DNA of 64,000 nt from Siphonodentalium dalli (GCA_032622095.1 CP136061.1:40679797-40743796); one strand, 5' to 3'; counted from the first letter of the stretch, positions 10,293 through 24,082 are shown. The notes: generated by a model from the sequence alone, not told the origin. Translations and numbers: made by a program.

Positions 10293-11673
10293 AGTAAACA
10301 TTTAAAAGCATTCTAACAGTTATTTTAGTATTAAAAAGTTTTTAATATATGACAATCCCATGTGGTGCCTTGGACCTTTGTCTTCTTTTAATTATAATTG
10401 ATCATTTAGTGAACACTAGTTGAATGCTTATAATTGTGGTACCGGTTGAAACACCTGAATTTCCGAGCACAAATAGTAAATAGATATTTGAGAGGTTTGG
10501 GTAGAAACACCTGAATATCTCCACACAAATAGTAAATAGATATTTGAGAATTTAGATTGAAAATTTCTAACTTCGCATTTCTAACTTCGCCTGTCAAGAA
10601 ATATCAGACAATACTGTTCGTCAATGATGTGGTATGAAATCTTGACCAATTGGAGAGCAACTGTAGTTTGTTGATAAACTCTGTATAAACCCGTTTGACT
10701 TGGAAATCACAAATATTTAATAAATTCCAACTAAATGCCTCGATATTACAAACCATTTCATGGTTTAGAAAATTCCAAATGATCAATTTAAAAATTAATC
10801 CCAACTCACATTTCTCAGTACTGTACTGGAGAACAGTCATGAATTACGAATGCCATGCTTCAAATTATACATGGTAAACTACTGAACCAATTCTTACACA
10901 TACATGTATTTGTTAATGGAATAATGATCGACATATCACAATCTTCATGTGGAGAGTTGTATCATATATGTTGAAGAAATCACCATCACTTAATCATGAT
11001 TATATTGAACTTCCCTTCAATGTTATTATTCCTATACAGTGAATGCGTACAAGTCGCCAGATAACTCATGTAAACTAAGTCTATGTGCGACGAATTTTAT
11101 TTTTTAGTTGTCTGTCCAGAATTAAGTGAGCTCAGAGCTAAATACTTTGACGAATCATAATTGACAAGTCCATATAGAAACACTTTCTATGATTTATTAA
11201 ACTCTGGCGACATGACAAAGTTCCACAAACTGTCAATTTTTATCAAAACTTAATTGAACAAAATCTGATGAAGATTGATATAAAAAATTGTCCTTTATGT
11301 ATATATATATATACTAACAGATAATTGGTAGAAATATATTATCTTTCTTTTTCTTTATCACCATAACTTGAAACAGATATTGATCAGTACATTGTATACG
11401 ACACAAGACAAATGACAAAAAATTGATAGTACACTCTGAATCTAATTCCATTACGTAAATTTCGAATAATTTGCTTTAAATTTTCTTTTAAAGTGCATAT
11501 GGTATCATTTCAATTTATACAAACAACTTTCATGGCCAAAATGCTACTATATACATGTACTTAACATCCCGTTTTCTTTGCAGATTGTAATCATTAACGG
11601 AACATTAGTACAACGCTAGTATATACATGTATATTAACGTTTTAATCTATATATTCACAATTGATTTAAAACA
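10293..11673. other. AT-rich, no recognised gene
   Basis: No supported exon or repeat array. Short TA tracts occur near 11303 and a duplicated phrase TATATACATGTA occurs near 11550 and 11619. Confidence 0.5.
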
Positions 11674-11773
11674 NNNNNNNNNNNNNNNNNNNNNNNNNNN
11701 NNNNNNNNNNNNNNNNNNNNNNNNNNNNNNNNNNNNNNNNNNNNNNNNNNNNNNNNNNNNNNNNNNNNNNNNN
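11674..11773. other. Assembly gap (100 N)
   Basis: Exactly 100 N at the left edge of the satellite, probably a fixed-size placeholder. The satellite's left boundary and true length are therefore unknown. Confidence 0.99.
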
Positions 11774-14700
11774 GTAAATCTAACATTGAGGAGGATACTA
11801 AAAATAGGATCGGGAAGGGATGTAAATCTAACATTGAGGAGGATACTAAAAATAGGATCGGGAGGGGATGTAAATCTAACATTGAGGAGGATACTAAAAA
11901 TAGGATCGGGAAGGGATGTAAATCTAACATTGAGGAGGATACTAAAAATAGGATCGGGAGGGGATGTAAATCTAACATTGAGGAGGATATTAAAATAGGA
12001 TCGGGAGGGGATGTAAATCTAACATTGAGGAGGATACTAAAAATAGGATCGGGAGGGGATGTAAATCTAACATTGAGGAGGATACTAAAAATAGGATCGG
12101 GAGGGGATGTAAATCTAACATTGAGGAGGATACTAAAAATAGGATCGGGAGGGGATGTAAATCTAACATTGAGGAGTATACTAAAAATAGGATCAGGAGG
12201 GGATGTAAATCTAACATTGAGGAGGATACTAAAATAGGATCGGGAAGGGATGTAAATCTAACATTGAGGAGGATACTAAAAATAGGATCGGGAGGGGATG
12301 TAAATCTAACATTGAGGAGGATACTAAAAATAGGATCGGGAGGGGATGTAAATCTAACATTGAGGAGTATACTAAAAATAGGATCAGGAGGGGATGTAAA
12401 TCTAACATTGAGGAGGATACTAAAAATAGGATCGGGAGGGGATGTAAATCTAACATTGAGGAGGATATTAAAATAGGATCGGGAGGGGATGTAAATCTAA
12501 CATTGAGGAGGATACTAAAAATAGGATCGGGAGGGGATGTAAATCTAACATTGAGGAGTATACTAAAAATAGGATCAGGAGGGGATGTAAATCTAACATT
12601 GAGGAGGATACTAAAAATAGGATCGGGAGGGGATGTAAATCTAACATTGAGGAGGATATTAAAATAGGATCGGGAGGGGATGTAAATCTAACATTGAGGA
12701 GGATACTAAAAATAGGATCGGGAGGGGATGTAAATCTAACATTGAGGAGGATACTAAAAATAGGATCGGGAGGGGATGTAAATCTAACATTGAGGAGGAT
12801 ACTAAAAATAGGATCGGGAGGGGATGTAAATCTAACATTGAGGAGGATACTAAAAATAGGATCAGGAGGGGATGTAAATCTAACATTGAGGAGGATACTA
12901 AAAATAGGATCGGGAGGGGGATGTAAATCTAACATTGAGGAGGATATTAAAATAGGATCGGGAGGGGGATGTAAATCTAACATTGAGGAGGATACTAAAA
13001 ATAGGATCGGGAGGGGATGTAAATCTAACATTGAGGAGGATACTAAAAATAGGATCAGGAGGGGATGTAAATCTAACATTGAGGAGGATACTAAAAATAG
13101 GATCGGGAGGGGATGTAAATCTAACATTGAGGAGGATATTAAAATAGGATCGGGAGGGGATGTAAATCTAACATTGAGGAGGATACTAAAAATAGGATCG
13201 GGAGGGGATGTAAATCTAACATTGAGGAGGATACTAAAAATAGGATCGGGAGGGGGATGTAAATCTAACATTGAGGAGTATACTAAAAATAGGATCAGGA
13301 GGGGATGTAAATCTAACATTGAGGAGGATACTAAAAATAGGATCGGGAAGGGATGTAAATCTAACATTGAGGAGGATACTAAAAATAGGATCGGGAGGGG
13401 ATGTAAATCTAACATTGAGGAGGATACTAAAAATAGGATCAGGAGGGGATGTAAATCTAACATTGAGGAGGATACTAAAAATAGGATCGGGAGGGGATGT
13501 AAATCTAACATTGAGGAGGATATTAAAATAGGATCGGGAGGGGATGTAAATCTAACATTGAGGAGGATACTAAAAATAGGATCGGGAGGGGATGTAAATC
13601 TAACATTGAGGAGGATACTAAAAATAGGATCAGGAGGGGATGTAAATCTAACATTGAGGAGGATACTAAAAATAGGATCGGGAGGGGATGTAAATCTAAC
13701 ATTGAGGAGGATATTAAAATAGGATCGGGAGGGGATGTAAATCTAACATTGAGGAGGATACTAAAAATAGGATCGGGAGGGGATGTAAATCTAACATTGA
13801 GGAGGATACTAAAAATAGGATCGGGAGGGGATGTAAATCTAACATTGAGGAGTATACTAAAAATAGGATCAGGAGGGGATGTAAATCTAACATTGAGGAG
13901 GATACTAAAAATAGGATCGGGAAGGGATGTAAATCTAACATTGAGGAGGATACTAAAAATAGGATCGGGAGGGGATGTAAATCTAACATTGAGGAGGATA
14001 CTAAAAATAGGATCGGGAGGGGATGTAAATCTAACATTGAGGAGTATACTAAAAATAGGATCAGGAGGGGATGTAAATCTAACATTGAGGAGGATACTAA
14101 AAATAGGATCGGGAGGGGATGTAAATCTAACATTGAGGAGGATACTAAAATAGGATCGGGAGGGGATGTAAATCTAACATTGAGGAGGATACTAAAAATA
14201 GGATCGGGAAGGGATGTAAATCTAACATTGAGGAGGATACTAAAAATAGGATCGGGAGGGGATGTAAATCTAACATTGAGGAGGATATTAAAATAGGATC
14301 GGGAGGGGATGTAAATCTAACATTGAGGAGGATACTAAAAATAGGATCGGGAGGGGATGTAAATCTAACATTGAGGAGGATACTAAAAATAGGATCGGGA
14401 GGGGATGTAAATCTAACATTGAGGAGGATACTAAAAATAGGATCGGGAGGGGATGTAAATCTAACATTGAGGAGTATACTAAAAATAGGATCAGGAGGGG
14501 ATGTAAATCTAACATTGAGGAGGATACTAAAAATAGGATCGGGAAGGGATGTAAATCTAACATTGAGGAGGATACTAAAAATAGGATCGGGAGGGGATGT
14601 AAATCTAACATTGAGGAGGATACTAAAAATAGGATCGGGAAGGGATGTAAATCTAACATTGAGGAGGATACTAAAAATAGGATCGGGAGGGGATGTAAAT

Positions 14701-17197
14701 CTAACATTGAGGAGGATATTAAAATAGGATCGGGAGGGGATGTAAATCTAACATTGAGGAGGATACTAAAAATAGGATCGGGAGGGGATGTAAATCTAAC
14801 ATTGAGGAGGATACTAAAAATAGGATCGGGAGGGGATGTAAATCTAACATTGAGGAGGATACTAAAAATAGGATCGGGAGGGGATGTAAATCTAACATTG
14901 AGGAGTATACTAAAAATAGGATCAGGAGGGGATGTAAATCTAACATTGAGGAGGATACTAAAAATAGGATCGGGAAGGGATGTAAATCTAACATTGAGGA
15001 GGATACTAAAAATAGGATCGGGAGGGGATGTAAATCTAACATTGAGGAGGATACTAAAAATAGGATCGGGAGGGGATGTAAATCTAACATTGAGGAGTAT
15101 ACTAAAAATAGGATCAGGAGGGGATGTAAATCTAACATTGAGGAGGATACTAAAAATAGGATCGGGAGGGGATGTAAATCTAACATTGAGGAGGATATTA
15201 AAATAGGATCGGGAGGGGATGTAAATCTAACATTGAGGAGGATACTAAAAATAGGATCGGGAGGGGATGTAAATCTAACATTGAGGAGTATACTAAAAAT
15301 AGGATCAGGAGGGGATGTAAATCTAACATTGAGGAGGATACTAAAAATAGGATCGGGAGGGGATGTAAATCTAACATTGAGGAGGATATTAAAATAGGAT
15401 CGGGAGGGGATGTAAATCTAACATTGAGGAGGATACTAAAAATAGGATCGGGAGGGGATGTAAATCTAACATTGAGGAGGATACTAAAAATAGGATCGGG
15501 AGGGGATGTAAATCTAACATTGAGGAGGATACTAAAAATAGGATCGGGAGGGGATGTAAATCTAACATTGAGGAGGATACTAAAAATAGGATCAGGAGGG
15601 GATGTAAATCTAACATTGAGGAGGATACTAAAAATAGGATCGGGAGGGGATGTAAATCTAACATTGAGGAGGATATTAAAATAGGATCGGGAGGGGATGT
15701 AAATCTAACATTGAGGAGGATACTAAAAATAGGATCGGGAGGGGATGTAAATCTAACATTGAGGAGGATACTAAAAATAGGATCAGGAGGGGATGTAAAT
15801 CTAACATTGAGGAGGATACTAAAAATAGGATCGGGAGGGGATGTAAATCTAACATTGAGGAGGATATTAAAATAGGATCGGGAGGGGATGTAAATCTAAC
15901 ATTGAGGAGGATACTAAAAATAGGATCGGGAGGGGATGTAAATCTAACATTGAGGAGGATACTAAAAATAGGATCGGGAGGGGATGTAAATCTAACATTG
16001 AGGAGTATACTAAAAATAGGATCAGGAGGGGATGTAAATCTAACATTGAGGAGGATACTAAAAATAGGATCGGGAAGGGATGTAAATCTAACATTGAGGA
16101 GGATACTAAAAATAGGATCGGGAGGGGATGTAAATCTAACATTGAGGAGGATACTAAAAATAGGATCAGGAGGGGATGTAAATCTAACATTGAGGAGGAT
16201 ACTAAAAATAGGATCGGGAGGGGATGTAAATCTAACATTGAGGAGGATATTAAAATAGGATCGGGAGGGGATGTAAATCTAACATTGAGGAGGATACTAA
16301 AAATAGGATCGGGAGGGGATGTAAATCTAACATTGAGGAGGATACTAAAAATAGGATCAGGAGGGGATGTAAATCTAACATTGAGGAGGATACTAAAAAT
16401 AGGATCGGGAGGGGATGTAAATCTAACATTGAGGAGGATATTAAAATAGGATCGGGAGGGGATGTAAATCTAACATTGAGGAGGATACTAAAAATAGGAT
16501 CGGGAGGGGATGTAAATCTAACATTGAGGAGGATACTAAAAATAGGATCGGGAGGGGATGTAAATCTAACATTGAGGAGTATACTAAAAATAGGATCAGG
16601 AGGGGATGTAAATCTAACATTGAGGAGGATACTAAAAATAGGATCGGGAAGGGATGTAAATCTAACATTGAGGAGGATACTAAAAATAGGATCGGGAGGG
16701 GATGTAAATCTAACATTGAGGAGGATACTAAAAATAGGATCGGGAGGGGATGTAAATCTAACATTGAGGAGTATACTAAAAATAGGATCAGGAGGGGATG
16801 TAAATCTAACATTGAGGAGGATACTAAAAATAGGATCGGGAGGGGATGTAAATCTAACATTGAGGAGGATACTAAAAATAGGATCGGGAAGGGATGTAAA
16901 TCTAACATTGAGGAGGATACTAAAAATAGGATCGGGAAGAGATGTAAATCTAACATTGAGGAGGATACTAAAAATAGGATCGGGAGGGGATGTAAATCTA
17001 ACATTGAGGAGGATACTAAAAATAGGATCGGGAAGGGATGTAAATCTAACATTGAGGAGGATACTAAAAATAGGATCGGGAGGGGATGTAAATCTAACAT
17101 TGAGGAGTATACTAAAAATAGGATCGGGAGGGGATGTAAATCTAACATTGAGGAGGATACTAAAAATAGGATCGGGAGGGGATGTAAATCTAACATT
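11774..17197. repeat. 48-bp satellite array, about 113 copies
   Basis: The unit begins GTAAATCTAACATTGAGGAG and continues GATACTAAAAATAGGATCGG plus GAGGGGAT. Copies are nearly identical. Recurrent variants are GTATAC for GATAC, ATCAGGAG for ATCGGGAG, GGGAAGGG for GGGAGGGG, a 47-bp form (GATATTAAAATAGG) and, around 12910-13260, a 49-bp form with an extra G. I count about 17 of the 47-bp forms, spaced 3 to 10 units apart and often 4 or 8, so the array has irregular higher-order structure. Since 48 is three times 16, both strands stay open as 16-residue repeats; I do not take these as proteins. The array ends about 75 bp before the ATG at 17272. Confidence 0.97.
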
Positions 17198-17271
17198 TTT
17201 TTATATTGGCCTTACTCACCAACTAATACGAATTCATAAGGATTACTCCAACATGTTTTCATTTTTATTCC

Positions 17272-17332
17272 ATGGCTACCAGAGAGCTATTGAATTACTC
17301 AGATGATATCATTGAGCCTGATCCAAAGAGAG
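17272..17332 (+). CDS. ZFR-like protein, first coding exon
   Basis: An ATG in good context (TTCCATGGCTACC) opens a 20-codon segment, MATRELLNYSDD followed by IIEPDPKR. It ends after G of AGAG before a strong donor GTGAGT (17333-17338), leaving phase 1. The next exon (20171) enters in phase 1 and completes an Ala codon. The DPKRAR created at that junction is basic and could be part of a nuclear localisation signal, which is inference. No upstream acceptor is obvious, so I treat 17198-17271 as 5' UTR or promoter; a TATA-like TTTTTTTATATTGG lies just after the satellite. The N-terminal sequence does not resemble vertebrate ZFR, so assignment to the same gene rests on phase and proximity. Confidence 0.6.
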
Positions 17333-20170
17333 GTGAGTTTATATAGGTTATAGCTAATCTGAATATCACGGTTTCCGCTATTGGAAAATAATGGCCATTT
17401 TATGGCCATTTGTGACTTTGTCATACTGCAAACTTGATGAGGTGACTGTTAATTTTCCCAACCGTGCAAAAAAAAATTGATTTTGAGAATGAAAACTAGC
17501 CACTATGTTGCATATGAGAAGCTATCAACGATCCAGTTGAAGCTGTATTTTTCTAACTTTATGTGGTTCCTCCTGTTTAGCAATCAGTTTATACCTCTCC
17601 CAAGTCTGATTATTTGTCTGTCATTTGCACCAAGTGTTTTGTATGAACCAATTGATAAATAGAGAATGTTTAGGTTACCTGGATTATCTCACGAGTGGCT
17701 ACAAGGATATTCAGTGGAAGTTCTGTAGCTACGAATCAGATAATCCAGGTATTCAACCAAAATCTGTAGGTGTTCTATTTATTATATGTCAGGCTTTCCG
17801 CTATGTTTTGGGGAACGGGTCCTGTATCCGCCGAGGGGAAAATGCAGTCAATGTTTTCAATGTCGTGGAAACACTAGTGGACCTACTTTTGTTGTATCGG
17901 CCAATAGAAGAAACAGAGAGTAGATTTACTGATCGTTTTGCATCCATTTTCTACCTAAGTTACTATGCTATCAACCGCAATAACTTTAAAACATAGAACA
18001 TTTATTAGATAAACATTAATTGTTGTATACGGAAACACGCCCGTTGAAGTTAAACAAGACCACTTTTCAAGACTCGGCAGAAAGTTCGGATGCATAATGT
18101 ACCGGAATATAACATGACTAAATTATTGGCTGTCATTTTTCGTAACCAGCGGACTCCAAAGCATGTGTTCTAGCAATGTTGGTTGGTTTTGATCACTTCC
18201 TCAGTTCGTGTTAGATCGGTCCGAGTGTGTATTCTCGCTAGAAATCAAATAAAGTTGTCAACTGTTTAAATTTCTTAGTACTGTCGCAAAGAAAAAATTG
18301 AGAAGTAAGCATCTTTATACCTGTATACATATGGAATATGTCCTGTGGTATGACAGAAGGGGGAAAATTGGCTGGAGGAATGGGGCCCAAAAAGGGATCC
18401 CCTGCCGCTATAGCGGAAACCCTGTATATGTGCTACGTTATAACCCCCCCCCCAATACCCGTATATAGGTGTTCTATTTATTACGTGTGCTACATTATAA
18501 AATTCCCCACAACTGTTAATTTTTTTCAACAGTTCACTGAAAATTGTCAGAAAACTTTGAAGTGTCAATATTTACATCCCATCGATTGATTTGCTCACAA
18601 CTAAATGACAAATATCAAGCACACATGCCCAAAAAAATAGTCCCTATTGTTTTGTTCTGAAAAGATGCGAGAAATGAATGTGTACACAATTGAACGATAA
18701 CAATTGATTACAATGTAGGACAGAAGAACAATCCAGTGGGAAAACGCTTTCTCTAAACATCAAAATGCAACAAAAATAGTTCACCTGTTATTGATAAACA
18801 TTGAAACTTAATGTGATTCGCCGCTATAAACTGGAAGTGATCTCCGAGAGTGTAATACTATTGTGTTATCCATCACCTCAGTCAGTGTTATCCATCGCCT
18901 CGGTCAGTGTTATCCATCGCCTCGGGCAGTGTTATCCATCGTCTCGATCAGTGTTATCCATTGCCTCGGTCAGTTTTATCAGTCGCCTCAGTCAGTGTTA
19001 TCCATCGCCCCGGTCAGTGTTATCGATCGCCTCGGTCCAGGTAATTGATATAACGCTCTACACCACGGCAATTTCCCACTATTTAATGGAGAAGCATATA
19101 ATAAATAGAGGATATCTAGTGTTTTATAGTGGATACCGGAAATTATCTCATGAGTTACAGAGACAAATATCTATTTTTCGTGATTGTGGCTTGCCATAAA
19201 CAAAAAATAAACATTTGCCGCGGTCACCAATGAGATGATTTTCTTTTTATATTATGGAGAGGGGTTCGGATTGTAGAGGGTCCGGTTTGGAGAGGTTTCA
19301 CTGTATATATGGTTAATATTTTACAATTCGATGATAGTTATTCAAAAAAGTCAGTTACGTCATATACATCCGTAACATCAAAGCTGTAATCAAAGTGTAA
19401 TTTTCTATATCTTCGCTGCTAGTGGTGGATAACGATTATTATCTGTTACCGATTTCTACTATAATATATTGTTGAGCATATAATAATTTTTTTTATTATA
19501 CTCTCATAAATCATGAATTTTGATATCCCCCATAAGGGGATATCAAAGTTTTCATTTTTACACTAGCTCTCGCGAGTGCCACCGATTCACTTGCGGTTAC
19601 CAATGTGCTACCAGAATATTTGAAAATCTTCCCAAATCAGTAGAGTTACTCAACGCTGCTATTATTATAAATATAATACAAATCTATTATTATAGATATA
19701 ATACAAATATATTTTATGTTGAAATTCAACAGAATTTTGGGGGAAACAAACGGAAGAATACAGAACTATATTTCTCTATTCTGTGGATGGTGAAGTGAAC
19801 AGGCAGCAATCAGCTGTTGGCTTTGATACATCTATTGAAGGCGTTTGTGAGAACAGCTATCATCGTAAATGGCTAATAATTTCTTTGGAAATGCTTCCAA
19901 TGAAAAGAATATCGAGTGTCTTTGAGTGGATACCAAAAATAATGTTATTCGTGAATGAGACAAAAGTATATTTAGCGTCAAGATACTTGTGAAAATAAAC
20001 ATTTGTCTCACTCACTTATGACATAATTTTCTGTATCCACTTGAAAACACTAGATATCCTCTACATTTTTATTGAAAAGCATTATTTTCACAGGATCAAA
20101 CTATTTTTTTGCCATTTTAGGTGGATTTATCAATAGATATGAAGCTAATAGTTTTATTGTTGTGTTTTAG
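17333..20170. other. Intron 1 of the ZFR-like gene
   Basis: Contains a 22-bp minisatellite (18871-19040), a hairpin with GATATCCCC/GGGGATATC arms (19518-19548), and inverted phrases GGATATCTAGTGTTTT (about 19111) and AAAACACTAGATATCC (about 20046). A 123-codon frame at 17625-17996 has no recognisable features and no splice support. Confidence 0.5.
18871..19040. repeat. 22-bp minisatellite, about 8 copies
   Basis: The unit is GTTATCCATCGCCTCGGTCAGT with point variants. GC content is higher than the flanks. It lies in intron 1. Confidence 0.8.
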
Positions 20171-20263
20171 CTCGTGTGGATTCAGAACAATCAATTTTTG
20201 GAAACACTGCAGCAAAGAAAATGACGAGGCCCGAACCAGCTCTTATGCATGGGATTAATACAG
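20171..20263 (+). CDS. ZFR-like protein, coding exon 2
   Basis: A clear acceptor (TTATTGTTGTGTTTTAG) precedes 20171. The 93-bp exon enters and leaves in phase 1 and encodes RVDSEQSIFGN...PEPALMHGINT with no stop, ending before GTATTT at 20264. It links exon 1 (phase 1) to the exon at 32452, which also starts in phase 1. The segment is polar with a short basic patch (AAKKMTRP). No domain is recognised. The donor is moderate, and the exon is short, so confidence rests on the consistent phases. Confidence 0.6.
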
Positions 20264-21027
20264 GTATTTATGAGATTAATACAGGTATTTTTTAGATTAG
20301 TCCATGAATTTATGAGATAAGTAAAGTTATTTTTCATATTACACATGTATCAATAGTCCAAGTGCTCAAACTAAAACCTCGGTTAATTCAAACGGTTAAA
20401 CGATCATGAAAATATCGTAACCGTTTCAGCCCTATACATTACTCCAGCTAATATATTGGGATAGCGAGATGCTAGCTTTAGTATGAGTATGTCCCGTTAC
20501 CATTTGTATGACATGAGTTACTCCCAGGGTTGGTGGCAGGAATTGTCTATTTTACTCGATGTTATTTATATGCATTCAGATCATAATCTATCTTCGTGAA
20601 AAAGCAATGTGATCCGTTGAAGTAATGAGAATGCAACTGGTGCCAATTATTCGATACAAATCGAATCAGGACAACCAATTTCGAATCAGATGAAAGATTC
20701 TGAATCGCATCGAATCGATTCGCAGGGCCCTAACATAGAATATTCCGGTTTATTAGGACTAACTTTGGTTTGTTTACGTCTTAACTGAAAGCCGAAGTGT
20801 TCCATAATGTACTCGGCTAAGTTTGGCTTCTATGCCAACAATCCAGTACACCCAAAATCACTCATAAACATTCCTGTACACCCACAACAGATAGCCGGCA
20901 ACGTGCGCTGTTATCTTCTTCCAACATCCCATCACTATTATGTGTTTATTTTAACTGTAAGTGGTCCTATATTACTTATTAGTTAAATATTTCTTACACA
21001 GAACGTCTCCCGATATATATGCAATTT
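20264..21027. other. Intron 2 start, no supported exon
   Basis: The sequence near 20630-20736 is rich in CGAATC motifs and ends GATTCGCAGGGCCCTA, resembling the right terminus of the hAT-like element at 55343-56560 (GGTTCGCAGGCCCCTA). It may be a diverged relative; a left end could not be identified. Confidence 0.3.
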
Positions 21028-24000
21028 TTAGCTCAACTTTACTTTGTAAAGTTTGAGCTATTGCCATGGCTTTGTCGTCCGTCGTCCGTGTGTATGTGTG
21101 TGCGTGTGTACGTAAGGCGTCAACAATAGAGGCTACAGGTCGTACCTTTGATCGGATCATTATGAAATTTGTCATAGCTGTTGACATCAACATTTGTACC
21201 GGAATGATTCATTTTGGGGTCATTCGGAAAAAAAACATGGCCGCCAGCGGCCATCTTAGATTTCAAAATTCAATCCATTAGCACGGGCTACAGGCCGTAC
21301 TGTTCGTCTGATCGTCATGAAATTTGTCATGGATGTTAATATTGACATGTAGATGGGAACGAGTAATTTTGGGGTCATTCGTCCAAAAAACATGGCCGCC
21401 AGCAGCCATCTTCGATTTTACTCTTTGCATGACTAAATCCTTTAGCACGGGCTACAGGTCGTACCTTTAGTCAGATCATCATAAAATTTGTCATGGATGT
21501 TAACAATGACATGTAGATGGGAATGAGTCATTTTTGGGTTATTCGGGCAAAAAACATGGCCGCCAGCAGCCATCTTGGATTTTACTCTTTGTATGACTAA
21601 ATCCTTTAGCACGGGCTACAGGTCATACCTTTAGTCTGATAATCATGAAATTTGTCATGGCTGTTGAAATTGGAATGTAGATGGGAACGAGTCATTTTGG
21701 GGTCATTCGGACAAAAAACATGGCCGCCAGTGGCCATCTTTGTTTTCAAAATTCAATCCATTAGCACGGGCCACAGGTCGCACTGTTCGTCTGATCATCA
21801 TGAAATTTGTCATGGATGTTAATATTGACATGTAGATGGGAACGAGTTATTTTGGGGTCATTCGGCCCAAAAACATGGCCGCCAGCAGCCATCTTGGTTT
21901 TTACTCTTTGTATGACTAAATTCTTTAGCATGGGCTACAGGTCGTACCTTTAGTCTGATCATCATAAAATTTGTCATGGATGTTAACAATGACATGTAGA
22001 TTGGAACGAGTCATTTTGGGGTCATTCGGCCAAAAAACATGGCCGCCAGCAGCCGTCTTGGATTTTACTCTTTGCATGACTAAATCCTTTAGCACGGGCT
22101 ACAGGTCCTACTTTTAGTCTGATCATCATAAAATTTGTCAATAATGTTAATAATCACATGTAGATGGGAACGAGTCATTTTGGGGTCATTCGGCCAAAAA
22201 ACATGGCCGCCAGCAGCCATCTTGGATTTTACTCTTTGTATGACTAAATCCTTTAGCACGGGCTACAGGTCGTACCTTTAGTCTGATCATCATAAAATTT
22301 GTCATGGCTGTTGATATTGGAATGTAGATGGGAACGAGTCATTTTGGGGTCATTCGGACAAAAAACATGGCCGCCAGCGGCCATCTTGGATTTCAAAATT
22401 TAATCCATTAGCACGGGCCACAGGTCGTACTGTTTGTCTGATCATCATGAAATTTGTCATGGGTGATAATATTGACATGTAGATGGGAACGAGTAATTTT
22501 GGGGTCATTCGGCCAAAAAACATGGTCGCCAGCAGCCATCTTGGATTTTACTCTTTGTATGACTAAATCCTTTAGCACAGGCTACAGGTCGTACATTTAG
22601 TCTGATCATCATAAAATTTGTCATGGCTGTTGAAATTGGAATGTAGATGGGAACGAGTCATTTTGGGGTCATTCGGACAAAAAACATGGCCGCCAGCAGC
22701 CATCTTGCATTTAAAAATTTAATCCATTAGCACGGGCCACAGTTAGTACTGTTCGTCTGATCATCATGAAATTTGTCTTGGATGTTAATATTGACATGTA
22801 GATGGGAACGAGTACTTTTGGGGTCATTTGGCCGAAAAACATGGCCGCCAGCAGCCATCTTGGATTTCACTCTTTGTATGACTAAATCCTTTAGCACGGG
22901 CTACAGGTTGTATCTTTAGTCTGATCATCATAAAATTTGTCATGAATGTTAATAATGACATGTAGATGGGAACGAGTCATTTTGGGGTCATTCGGCCAAA
23001 AAACATGGCCGCCAGCAGCCATCTTGGATTTTAATCTTTGTATGACTAAATCCTTTAGCACGGGCTACAGGTCGTACCTTTAGTCTGATCATCATAAAAT
23101 TTTTCATGGCTGTTGAAATTGGAATGTAAATGGGAACGAGTCATTTTGGGGTCATTCGGACAAAAAACATGGCCGCTAGCAGCCATCTTGGATTTCAAAA
23201 TTTAATCCATTAGCACGGGCCACAGGTCGTACTGTTCGTCTGATCATCATGAAATTTGTCATGGATGTTAATATTGATATGTAGATGGGAACGAGTAATT
23301 TTGGGTGTCATTTGGCCAAAAACATGGCCGCCAGCAGCCATCTTGGATTTTACTCTTTGTATGACTAAATTCTTTAGCACGGGCTACAGGTCGTACCTTT
23401 AGTCTGATCATCATAAAATTTGTCATGGTTCTTAACAATGACATGTAGATGGGAACGAGTAATTTTGGGGTCAATCGGCCAAAAAACATGGTCGCCAGCA
23501 GCCATCTTGGATTTTACTCTTTGTATGACTAAATCCTTTAGCACGGGCTACAGGTTGTACCTTTAGTCTGATCATCATAAAATTTGTCATGAATGTTAAT
23601 AATGACATGTAGATGGGAACGAGTCATTTTGGGGTCATTTGGCCAAAAAACATGGCCGCCAGCAGCCAACTTGGATTTTACTCTTTGTATGACTAAATCC
23701 TTTACCACGGGCTACAGGTCGTACCTTTAGTCTGATTTCGGGGTCATTCGGACAAAAAACATGGCCGCCAGTGGCCATCTTGGATTTCAAAATTTAATCC
23801 ATTAGCACGGGCCACAGGTCGTACCTTTAGTCTGATCGTCATAAAATTTGTCATTGATGTTAACGATGACATGTAGTTGGGAACGACTCATTTTGGGGTC
23901 ATTCGGCTGAAAACATGGCCGCCAGCAGCCATCTTGGATTTTACTTTTCTCTTCATGTCTATAAACTAGTATTAGACATTCAACTTTCCACATTCCTAAT

Positions 24001-24082
24001 CGCTCCATTGACTGTAATATATTAAATTATTCCCTTTCAAAGTTGAGCTACAGTGTCATTGACACTTTCATTAATTTGCAAA
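21028..24082 (+). repeat. Family E dispersed repeat with internal 161-bp tandem array
   Basis: Starts with a short palindrome TTTAGCTCAACTTTA...TTGAGCTA (21028-21060) and ends CAAAGTTGAGCTACAGTGTC plus ATTGACACTTTCATT. Between them lie about 18 units of roughly 161 bp, each with CATGGCCGCCAGCAGCCATC and GGGTCATTCGG. Two unit types alternate: one followed by TTTTACTCTTTGTATGAC, the other by TTTCAAAATTTAATCC. The second type recurs at about 21.24, 21.72, 22.37, 22.69, 23.17 and 23.77 kb, mostly 2-4 units apart. Shorter copies lie at 32901-33258, 43771-43864 plus 50104-51058, and 58545-59372. No protein is encoded. Confidence 0.9.

Noticed and set aside
11774-17197. Long frames on both strands encoding 16-residue repeats
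   Set aside because: They follow from a 48-bp unit (a multiple of three) lacking stops, are open on both strands and break wherever 47- or 49-bp units occur.
17625-17996. 123-codon frame in intron 1
   Set aside because: No acceptor or donor in the gene's phase, no recognisable motif, and it includes an inverted repeat (CCTGGATTATCT/AGATAATCCAGG).
21060-24000. Short frames containing KSKIQDGCWRPCF-type peptides
   Set aside because: Antisense readings of the family-E tandem units.
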